Shown here in pieces: positions 10,361 through 19,796 of a stretch of 64,000 bases of DNA. The stretch is from positions 14,783,437 to 14,847,436 of the forward strand of contig NC_059475.1 of assembly GCF_018139145.2 (NCBI RefSeq). Direction: 5' to 3'. Origin of the DNA: Gymnogyps californianus. Lineage: Eukaryota; Chordata; Aves; Accipitriformes; Cathartidae. Positions within the stretch are counted from its first letter, which is position 1; each line of letters opens with the position of its first letter. The notes beneath the pieces were generated by a model. The model did not search any database. It worked only from the letters and a program-made list of their open reading frames with translations, and was not told the origin of the DNA. The translations under genes were made by a program, and so were the position numbers.

Positions 10361-12195
10361 AGAATCATAGAATGTCTCAAGTTGGAAGGGACCCACAAGG
10401 ATTAATAAGTCCAACTCCCTGCTGCTCACAGGACTACCTAAAACTAAACCATATGACTAAGAGCATCGTCCAGATGCTCCTTGAACTCTGACGGGCTTGG
10501 TGCTGTGACCACTTCCCTGGGGAGCCTGTTTCAGTAACCAACCACCCTCTCAGTGAAGAACTTTTTCCTAACGTCCAGTCTGAACTTCCCCTGATGCAGT
10601 TTGATACCATTTCCTCATGTCCTATCTCTGGTCATCAGAGAGAGGAGATCAGCACCTCCCCCTCTGCTGATCTGCACCTTCCCCCTTGAGGAAGTTGTAG
10701 ACTGTGATGAGGTCACCCCTCAGCCTTCTCTCCTCTAGGCTGAATAAACCAAATGACCTCAGCTGCTTCTTGTAAGTCTTGCCCTTGAGGCCTTTCACCA
10801 TCTTGGTTGCCCTCCTCTGGACACACTCTAATAGTTTGATGTCCTTCTTATATTGAGGTGCCCAAAACTGCACGCAGTACACACACTGGTGGGGCTGCAC
10901 CAGTGCAGAGTGGGACAGTCACCTCCCTTGACTGGCTAACTATGCTGTGCTTGATGCACCCCAGGACACGGTTGGCCCTTTTGGCTGCCAGGGCACACTG
11001 CTGACTCATATTCAACTTGCCATCAACCCAACCCCCCAGATCTCTTTCCACGGGGCTGCTCTTTAGCCTCTCATCCCCCAATTTGTATGTATAACCAGGA
11101 TTACCCTGTCCCAGGTGGAGAATCTGGCACTTGCTCTTGTTAAATTTCATACAGTTGGTGATTGCCCAGCTTTCTAGTCTACCCAGATCTCTCTGTAAGG
11201 CCTCTCTGCCCTCAAGGGAGTCCACAACTCCTCCTAGTTTAGTATCGTTGGCAAACTTACTTAATGTACATTCGATTCCTACGTCCAGATCATTTATAAA
11301 AACATTAAAGAGCACTGGCCCTAAAATCGAGCCCTGGGGAACCCCGCTGGTGACTGGCTGCCAGCCTGATGTAACCTCATTTACTATAACACTTTGAGCC
11401 TGACCTGTCAGCCAATTGCTTACTCAACATATTATGGACTTGTCTAGCTGTGTGCTGGACATTTTATCCAGAAGGATATTGTGAGAGACAGTATCGAAAG
11501 CTTTGCTAAAATCCAAAACCCCCACATCTACTGGCTCCCCTTGGTCAATTAGATGGGTGACCTTGTCATAAAAGGAAATTAAGTTGGTAAAGCAGGACTT
11601 TCCCCTTGTGAACCCAGGCTGGCTATGATCAGTGACTGCATTATCTCTCAATTGTTTTTCAATAACTCCGAGAATAACCTTCTCCATAATTTTATCAGGC
11701 ATTGTCAGGCCTGTAATTACCAGGGTCTTCCTTCTTACCATTCTTGAAAACTGGGACAACATTTGCCAGCTTCCAGTCAACTGGGACCTCTCCAGGCTCC
11801 CAAGGCCGTTGAAAAATAATGGAGAAAGGTCCTGCAATGACATTGGCCAGCTCTTTTAGTACGATGGGATGAATCCATCCAGCTGGAGCAGCAGGTCTCA
11901 AACAAGTTCAGGGTCAGCTGGGAGTTTATCATCCCCCCAGTCATGGTCTTCCAACACAGGGCTCCGGGAGTCCCAGGGCCCATCATTGGTGTTGAAGACA
12001 GAAGTGAAGAAGGCATTAAACATCTCCACTTTGTCTATGTCCCTATTTGTGAGGTGACGGACCTTGTCAAGCAATGGACCAATGTTATCTCTGATTCTCC
12101 TTTTGCTGCTAACATATTTTAAAAAGCCCTTTTTGTTGTCCTTCACAGCGCTTACTTTTTGTTTTGTTTTTTTTTTTAAGTTAGCCAACACACTG
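10361..12195 (-). mobile_element. CR1 LINE, about 1.8 kb, group B, minus strand
   Basis: This is the longest mobile element in the window. On the minus strand it runs from the linker ahead of the RT domain (about 12195) through RT to the 3' UTR, and ends at AGAATCATAGAATG (10361). The 3' end (TTCCAACTTGAGACATTCTATG on the element strand, read in parts) marks a different subfamily from the GGTTTGGGTTGG copies, and is shared with the copy at 51523-52050. Nothing of the endonuclease or ORF1 remains, so it is 5'-truncated. A T-rich run near 12167-12178 (an A-run on the element strand) lies close to the truncation point. Confidence 0.95.
10649..12191 (-). pseudogene. Degenerate CR1 ORF2 (linker and reverse transcriptase)
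   Basis: Five open segments in shifting frames can be strung along the minus strand. 12191-11898 is the pre-RT linker (KDNKKGFLKYVSSKRR, then LLDKVRHLTNRD and FNAFFTSVF). 11901-11695 begins RT (LKELANVIAGPFSIIF, then DWKLANVVPVFKNGKKEDPG). 11843-11424 holds GFTRGKSCFTNLISFYDK and motif A as FSKAFDTVSHN, with the catalytic Asp kept. 11315-10848 opens with LFNVFINDLD and motif C as FANDTK. 10900-10649 is the C-terminal part ([19 protein letters not shown]). In motif C the codon at 11247-11249 is AAC, so the first catalytic Asp is Asn. The gene is dead from frameshifts as well as this change. Confidence 0.88.
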
Positions 12196-15100
12196 AAAGG
12201 GAATGATTCCTTTCCTATACAGTTTTACTTTCTAGGTCTGATGCATTTTATACTAGCTTCTCATTAAAATAATGGGAAGACAATTTTAGGAAGAATTTTA
12301 CAATTATTTTCTTTTTTAATATTTGTTGTTTCTAAATTTATGTGATAATTACTTTCCATGTTGTGTTATTGAAATATCAAAAGAAAGTATTAGTAAAGAA
12401 TAGATTTGTGACCACAAAAATAGCTCATTCCTAACTCCACAATCACGTGTAATCTCATTGGATTGTGTACAATAGAAAAATTAAGCATAAGCATACATGA
12501 CGGAAGAGTTCTCAATATCCAAAGAGGATGACAATAATCCAAAGGGAAATAATTCATACCATTGTGACTATGAAAGTGCATACATTAATAAGTTTAGAAG
12601 TTAACAAATAACTATTATATAAAACTGATCCTGACAAGTGGCATTGCTAGTGATCACATCTAGCCCCAAAAGGAACTTGTTAAAAAATAGTTATTTCAGA
12701 ATTTTCTTTATTTGACTTATTTGAAAGTTTTATACTCACTTAATTTACTTATCTAATTTTACTCATGATTTTTACATTATTTTCTCATTTTCGTAAGACT
12801 ACTGTTTGTAATGAGTATCACAAAATTGCCTATAAGAGTAGACTTTAAACACAAGTTAATAAGATCAATGTCAGAAAAATTAAAGAAAGTTGAAAATACA
12901 ACTTTTATATCATTTCAAGAGATTGCTTTCACATGCAAGGGTAATAATACTTTGACCAGAATTTATCTGAGCAGTCTCTACAGAAAATAATTCCTTCTCT
13001 GTATTAACACTCAGTGAACCTCATATTCACTTAATGTGAGCACAATGGGATCGGCTGTCTTGACAAGTTAATCTATAACATTAATGCAGTGTTTTATCCC
13101 TCTTTCTCAGGCTCCATGCACATAAAACTTTAATATATACAGTTTTCAGCAGAATGTTCTTGTGTCCATCAGTTACAAATACATGGTTTTATCGCTGGAC
13201 CAGGAAAGTGCCTCCATACCTTGCTGTTGCTGTGTATGGTTGGTTCCTAAATCTTTTACAAAAGAGCATGCAAATTAAAATGTCTCCTATACGGATTCCA
13301 AAATCAGTGTCTAGAATATGCTTCAGTACATATTGTTACTTATGCTGTATTTCTGGTTGGTTCTTATACTAGTTTGATAGAAAATAAAATCTTATTGGAA
13401 AGGCCCTTTCTGAAAGCTGTTGTAACAAAGGAACTGATACTTTGATTTGTAGATGGAGACCATTACTACATGTAATCCATTGAGAAGGCATACTTTTCAT
13501 ATACTGTCACAATGCCATTGTTACTTGTGGGTAGATCTGTAAAGGGGCACAATGACCACATGGAAAAGGCAACAGACTGGAAATCTTACTTCTGGCTCTT
13601 CCATTGATTTACTGTGTTATTGTTAGGGAATTACTGCCCCTTATGAATGATTGTTTATAAAAGCTATGAGTTGCTTGTTATGGTACCTGCATGTGCAGCA
13701 CCCCGTACTCTGGACATCATTTATCGCTTCCAGCTTCTGCTGTAGTATCAGGAGTGACTTTGGAAGTGTTTGTTTATATTTTTTCTTCTTCTTTTTCTTC
13801 ATGGAGGAACTTGCATATATATTTGAAAGAGAAAATGACACCTGGATGAACAGATTAGAAAATAGGGTGCTAGGTTTACACATCTAGATACCAAGATAAG
13901 TGAATGATATAACATTAACACAGAAAAACAACCAAAAAAAAGCAGTAAACCTGTTATTTCTCTGTTGTAAAAGTTCTGCAAAGCAACATCTCAAATTACT
14001 TACTTAATCGACCATTTTGTCTTAGAAAATTATTTTTGTTTTGTGTTTACTAAATAAAAAAGAATTTGAGTGTCATGGTCAAGTTCAGGCCTTAAATTAA
14101 TTGTCCATAAGTGCAGGAATTGCAAGGAATGATTGGTTTGCCCTACAAAAGAGACTGCTGTTTTAGTATTTGGCTTTACAAATGCGTAGTTACTTGTTCA
14201 GGGCTCAAGCACTGTATGGAGTCTTGTATAGTTCTTTTTCAGGCCCTCTGTACATGGCTTGAGTTTCATCTTTAATCAACAGCCAGCTGTTAGGGCTGTC
14301 ACTGATTCCTGACCTGTAATTACCCCAGAACCTCATCCTGCTGGCTGGCTTCTCAGAGTCTCCTGGTATGCATGCTACAAGGTTGAAAGTGGCAAGAAAT
14401 CCTTTGCAAAGGTACCGAGAGGTTTGTACCTTTGCACTACAAATCAATCCAAACACTGAATGCACTAGGCCTGTTCTCCCCTCACCCTCCACACTCATTT
14501 CCCCCTTAAATTGTGCCCTGCATTTCAGGTTGTAATTAAGACAATGTGAAATCAAGCAAGTTTGCTTGAACCTGCGTCTAGAAAAAGATCAGTTGGCAAA
14601 CTAAATGCACAATAGCCTTGCTGATGAGATCCGTGTTTTTTGCTGGACTGTCTGATTATGTGCTTTAGTAGAAACTGTAAGGTTTCTAATGCAATGCATT
14701 TATTTCGGTAAGTTGCAACCATACACACACTTTATAAGTATTATAGATTTTAGTTGTCAGGAAACATTTACTTCATTGTCAGCTCTATCTACTGTATTCT
14801 TGAATTTTGAACTACATGGTACTGCCACCCAGCAAACACACATTTTTATTCCAGGATGAATGATGATTGCAAGCCATGAACTGGTTTCAGTTCTCTATCC
14901 CTTTCATCTGAGAAGAGAAGCTTGTTTTTTAAAAACATGCCATGTCCCTCAGGTATGTGTTTTAGTAAACACATATTCAAAGGAAAGGCTAGAACAATTA
15001 CAAGTTTTCATTGCTGTTATTAATAATTATATAGATAGCTCTTTTTAGAGCTGACCACGATAACTAGCTAAATCTAGATGTATACTTCTTTAGCTGGGGC

Positions 15101-15940
15101 AAATAGCCTCACATCTGTTAAAAGATTATCACCTGATTAGAACATCTGAGATCAGAAATACTTTACATCAAGCTCAGGTCTCAGCAGTGCACACATTCTG
15201 GATTACTGTCACAGTACATACAGCCAGGATGCTCACATGAAGGGGGGCTGATATATTCTGAATACGTGCATTTTAAGTACTTGGTGAACAGGTGACTAGG
15301 ATTGTGGATTGTAAGAGAGGCAGGAGACCTGGGAGCAAAAGATGAGCTTCTGTGCATGTATGTGTTTCTGTTCATTGGAGAATAAAAAGCAGATCCAAGA
15401 GTTTTTAGAAATTTTCAGATTTTCCTCAACTAAGCTATATGGTTATGCCTTTCTAATGGCTCTGATCTTTTTAGCCAAGGAGCTACATTCAACTTAATGT
15501 TGACTTGCTGAGAGATGTTAGTGGGAATAAATTGTTGCTAGGTTATCATGAAATGGATCTTTCAGTATTTCCATAGTCAACGGTTTTGATTTTATCTGGT
15601 AAACACAAGTATTGCACAAGGGAAATAGTAAACTGTATTATTAACATGAACTGTTGAGAAAAATTCTCTTTAAAATAAGCAGAACTCCAGGATGTAATAT
15701 TAAGTATTTTTGTAGATAATTACATTAAGTCTAAAAAGATATTCAGCTTAGATCCATGGCAGCATGGCAGAGACTAAGGTGGAAGTCAAACTCAGATCTG
15801 ATTTAGGGGTTTTGTGGTTTGCTTTGTATTTTTTGGTTTTTAATGGCTCTTACTTACCTTTCATGGTCATATTAATTGCCCTTTTCTAGTCTTGTCTCCA
15901 GTCTGTATCTGAAATTCAACTACACACTGTACAAACAACT
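12196..15940. other. Unique AT-rich sequence, no recognised gene
   Basis: No mobile element was recognised in this 3.7 kb. A pyrimidine-rich run (T and TTC units) lies at about 13775-13800. A 116-codon minus frame at 14205-14555 lies in slightly GC-richer DNA, but shows no motif and no clear splice context. A perfect minus-strand splice-donor sequence (GTAAGTA) occupies 15851-15857. Confidence 0.5.
15851..15857 (-). promoter_or_regulatory. Perfect splice-donor-like site, minus strand
   Basis: Read on the minus strand the sequence is ATGAAAG then GTAAGTA, a full match to the vertebrate 5' splice consensus. It lies about 90 bp downstream of the LTR TATA box at 15944-15951 in the same orientation. 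Use as a splice site is inference only. Confidence 0.25.
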
Positions 15941-16224
15941 CAGTTTATATACTGAGCATGACGTTCTATGGTATGGAATATCCCTTTCTCAAAAACTTCT
16001 GCTGTGTTGCCCCATACGATGATATCATCAATGTATTGCAGGTGTTCTTCAGTGGCCCGACTCTTGGGTACATGGGCATCTACATGATGTACTTTCACAA
16101 CCAGGTTCTCTAGCCAGACAGCAATATCTTGCCACAATGCGGCAGATGGGTTTACCTCTGCGCTGCCAGTTACTCTTTGAACATCCAGCCCAGCACCGGC
16201 AGTCCGGGTGCTAATTATGTACAA
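15941..16224 (-). mobile_element. Scrambled ERV-L-like fragment: pol pieces plus LTR piece
   Basis: Three retroviral pieces lie end to end on the minus strand. From 16224 down to about 16040 the frame reads like the C-terminal part of an avian ERV-L RNase H region (LWQDIAVWLENLVVKV, then HHVDAHVPKSRATEEH). From about 16040 to 15989 it continues in frame into an RT active-site block (LQYIDDIIVWGNTAE), with the YIDD catalytic motif intact. From about 15988 to 15941 it matches the U3 end of the solo LTRs at 24300, 39969 and 46898, including their TATA box. In an intact provirus RT precedes RNase H, so the order is scrambled. The 94-codon open frame spans all three joints. The first 25 residues are not recognised. 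No full provirus lies nearby. Confidence 0.8.
15944..15951 (-). promoter_or_regulatory. Retained LTR TATA box, minus strand
   Basis: TATATAAA on the minus strand corresponds exactly to the TATA box of the solo LTRs at 24572 and 47170. The LTR homology stops within a few bases after it, so the natural start site and R region are missing and unique sequence follows. Promoter activity is possible but not shown. Confidence 0.4.
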
Positions 16225-16263
16225 TAATACCCATCACTGACTAAAACAAAGATGGGTATTATT
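16223..16263. repeat. 13-bp perfect inverted repeat (hairpin)
   Basis: AATAATACCCATC at 16223-16235 is the exact reverse complement of 16251-16263, with a 15-base loop. It adjoins the outer end of the ERV mosaic. There is no T-run or RNA context to suggest a terminator. It may mark a rearrangement joint or be chance. Confidence 0.7.
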
Positions 16264-18868
16264 TCCCTATAAAGTTACCACATAGAAAACTTTCTACATT
16301 GATTGAAGAAGGCAATTAATAAACAGTAGGAACAAAGGTTCAGCTATATAGTTCCTGAGGAATATTTCTCCATATCATGGAAGAATGGCCAGGCTGTAAC
16401 TGAATGCTATTAATACTTGCACCTTGACTCAGAATTGTTCTTGACATTTTTCCTATGCTTGTTGCTTAGATGGTTACCTCAGTCTAAAACAAGAGGTTCT
16501 GTTTCAGCTCAAGAACCTGATTGCAAATCTTTAAAGGTATTTAGGTCTTAAACTATTTTGGTGTCTCTTTTCCAAATAAATTGATAGAAGATAGGATTGG
16601 AAATAATTTTGTGGTTCTTGGTCTAAACTTCTTAGTTTAGGAGCAATAGAATAATCCTTGTTAGGGTACAGTCAGTAGTGGAGGACAAATACTGGCAATG
16701 CCATTAGTGCAGACTGCTTAAATGTTTGGCTTTTAGAATTGTGTATGAATTTGCTCAAATTTAGTCATGAGGAAGATTTTTAAAATTTTTAAAAATTTTT
16801 AAGTAATTTTTAAGATGAGTCTGAATGAAAGGGTGCCAGTAACTTCAGGGTAGGGAGATAAACAATAATTCATGCACAGGTCAGCCTGTGATAAGGCACA
16901 GAGTTGGAAGTGGAAGGAGGAAAGAAACAGAGTATCCCAAGTAGCGTAATTCATGGAGCAGGAAATTATTTATAGGAAATTAATTCCTAAGAAAAAAAGC
17001 ATTAAGCCATCATATAACTTGGGCATGAGGAGTGTGAAATACTATGTTCACTTTGCACTTTCTGAAATCAAGCTGGCTATCTGGTCAGTTCAGTTACTCT
17101 ATGATTAAAAGCTGTGGTGGGGGTATTCAAAGAAGAAAGGACAATGCTGAAATGTGATCCCCAGTTATCAAAATGGCTACACAGGTCTGTGGGAAGTCAG
17201 AAGGAAATGATGGCAGCCATTGGAAAGCCTAAATATATATGCAATAATATAGCCAGGCTACAGTTAATCTCAAAAATCAGTGAAACACAAAAAATTGATG
17301 AGTCTCTTTTTGTTTCCTACCACTGCATTTTACACTCAAGTATGTGGTGTATGCTTTTAAAATACCATTTGGTTTATTACACAACATGAAAAAATGTTGC
17401 CTCTTTAAATAATGTTTTCTAGGTAACATTTGCCTACAGAGAGGAAAAAAACCAAAGAAAGGATACACTGTAAGATGAGAGATGAAGAAAATAAGATATC
17501 TGAAGTTAAAAACTAGGACTAATAAAGCATTTTTCATCAAAAACAACACTGCAAAAGATAGGACATTTTACTCTAAGTATATATTTTTTTAAAGTATAAC
17601 TGTTCAATAAAATGTTTCAGTCTTTAAAAGAAAAGAAAAGAAAAGAAAACAAAAACCCACAACTTTTTGATAAAACTATTGTTTGTCTTTCTGGAAGCTT
17701 TGCAGGAACAGAGGAGAACCCAATCTCAAAATACATTTGCCAAACAAGTCCGCCTGAACTCAGCTTCTCAGTTTCTCATTCAATGAGATGTAAGATGGTA
17801 TCTATTTCTGCAGTGCAGAGCAGCTTTTTGTGCGAGTCCCAGATAGGCAAGTACTCAAGACAAGAATGGGAGAGAAGGAAGGCATTAACTATTACATGGT
17901 TTCCCTTTCCTAGAAATTCCATGTTAGAGGATAAGCTGGCATGGTAACTGCTGTTCTGTGAATTGAAATAGAGGCCCCCAAAAGAACAGTATTGCAGCAC
18001 TCGTGGGTGGCCAGGGACACCTTGGCCATGTACAGCAGCGAATTCCTTCCCAGACCTGTAACTCTTATACAAAATTAAGTCCTCAAAATGATTTGGGGGG
18101 TAAATTCAGTTTGAATGCCAAAGCCTTTGGAAACAGGGATCAAAGAGTAAATGCAATGAAACTCATCATTGTTATTTGGTTATTAGAGGTGACACTGTAG
18201 TTTATATTGGCTTGTTTCATAACAGATTTTGTTTTGCTGTGTGTGCACCTTGATCTTTAACTTAAAGTCTTCTATGAGCATAATCCATGAACATTTGAGA
18301 CTCCACCACATTTTTAAGGTTATTTTGCATGGAATATGATTTAAATGGTTATATACTTTGAGTTCTTTATCGTGTTGTTTATAACCATTAAGAGAATTAC
18401 CTTTTTTTTTTAAGTCAGTTTATGAAAATACTGTGTTTGAACATCTGTCAAGGAATGAAGATTAGCTGAATAGACATAGGATGCCATTATATTATATTTT
18501 CTGTTATCCTGTGTACTGTAATTATCTTGATCCTCAAACAACTCTGCGATAGTTACAAACACTTTTGCAGACTTGTTGTTACTGCAAAGTCAAAATTTAT
18601 TTCATCTGAATCTAAATTAAACTAGTATGTAACAAGACTTTTTTTTTTTAACATTTCTATCTGCAGATGATTAAAAAGCACTAAAACACAGACAGATTCA
18701 AATTTTATTTAAAAGACAAACTCAGGAAAAATCATTCAGTTTTGAGGCAGTATAGGAATCTTTTCCAGAATGAAATTTGTTTGAAAAAATGGATAAACTA
18801 AGTAGCCAAACTGGGGAGAGATGGATGCCACAGGTAGTAGGTGTGCTTGGAAGTGAGAAGTAAATCTA
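16264..18868. other. Unique AT-rich sequence with simple repeats
   Basis: It contains a T/A low-complexity run (TTTTTAAAAATTTTTAAG type) at about 16776-16814 and an (AAAAG)n run at about 17625-17650. Several open frames of 90-111 codons (17114-17389 plus, 17612-17947 plus, 17776-18072 minus) have no recognisable motif and overlap one another on opposite strands, as chance frames do. Confidence 0.5.
17625..17650. repeat. (AAAAG)n microsatellite
   Basis: About five AAAAG units are visible, ending in AAAAC. It is a simple-sequence repeat with no nearby poly(A) retrocopy recognised. Confidence 0.85.
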
Positions 18869-19796
18869 AATCACAGAATCATAGAATCATAGACTCATAG
18901 AATGGTTTGGGTTGGAAGGGACCTTAAAGATCATCTAGTTCCAACTCCCCTGCTATGGGCAGGTACACCTTCCACTAGATTAGGTTGCTCAAAGCCCCAT
19001 CCAACCTGGCCTTGAACACTTCCAGGGAGGCGGCATCCACAACTTCTCTGGGCACGTTGTTCCAGTGTCTCGCCACCCTAACAGTAAAGAATTTCTTCCT
19101 AATATCTAATCTAAATCCACCCTCTTTTAGTTTAAAAACCCCTTGTCCTATCACTAGACTCCCTGATAAAGAGTCCTTCCCCATCTTTCTTGTAGGCCCC
19201 CTTTAGGTACTGGAAGGCCACTATAAGGTCTCCCTGGAGCTTTCTCTTCTCCAGGCTGAACCACCCCAACTCTCTCAGCCTGTCCTCACAGAGGAGGTGT
19301 TCCAGCCCTCTTATCATTTTTGTGGCCCTCCTCTGGACCGGCTCCAACAGGTCCATGTCTTTCTTGTGCTGAGGCCTCCAGAGCTGGACGCAATACTCCA
19401 GGTGGGGTCTCACCAGAGCAGAGTAGAGAGGCAGAATCACCTCCCTTGACCTGCTAGCCACATTTCTTTTGATGCAGCCCAGGATACAGTCGCCTTTCAG
19501 GGCTGTGAGCACACATTGCTGGCTCATGTTCAGTTTTTCATCCACCAATATCCCTAAATCCTTCTCCGCAGGGCTGCTCTCAATCCACTCATCGCCCAGC
19601 CTATATCCATGTTTGGGATTGCCCCGACCCAGGTGCAGGACCTTGCACTTGGCCTTGTTGAACTTTATGAGGTTCGCACGTCTCTTAGCCTGGCAGGGTC
19701 CCTCTGGATTGCATCTGTTCCCTCTAGAGAATCATCCACACCACTCAGCTTGGTGTCATCCACAAACTTGCTAAGGGTGCAGTCAAATTGCCTGTT
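18869..19796 (-). mobile_element. CR1 LINE, about 0.93 kb, group A, minus strand
   Basis: The 3' tail at 18869-18903 holds four octamer traces (AATCACAG, AATCATAG, AATCATAG, ACTCATAG) followed by AATGGTTTGGGTTGG. On the minus strand the body runs from RT motif C to the 3' UTR. The element is 5'-truncated: homology fades at about 19784-19796, just upstream of motif C. It lies alone, with unique sequence on both sides. Confidence 0.95.
18975..19783 (-). pseudogene. CR1 ORF2 C-terminal fragment
   Basis: Coding traces begin at the truncation point with SKFVDDTKL. RT motif C therefore keeps both aspartates (codons near 19756-19761). A long open part (19548 to 19132) holds [46 protein letters not shown] and [15 protein letters not shown] text (here [11 protein letters not shown]). 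The last part (19184 to 18975) holds RLDIRKKFFTVRVARHWNNVPREVVDAASLEVFKARLD, here shifted in frame. The RT core upstream of motif C is absent, so no active product is possible. Confidence 0.85.

Noticed and set aside
14205..14555. 116-codon minus-strand ORF
   Set aside because: I recognised no motif, and the frame has no promoter, splice or poly(A) context. Kept only as a note in the interval entry.
18873..18903. Regular 8-bp repeats resembling a short repeat array
   Set aside because: They are the (ATTCTATG)n tail of a CR1 LINE, directly followed by the CR1 3' UTR. The spacing and length do not fit a CRISPR array.
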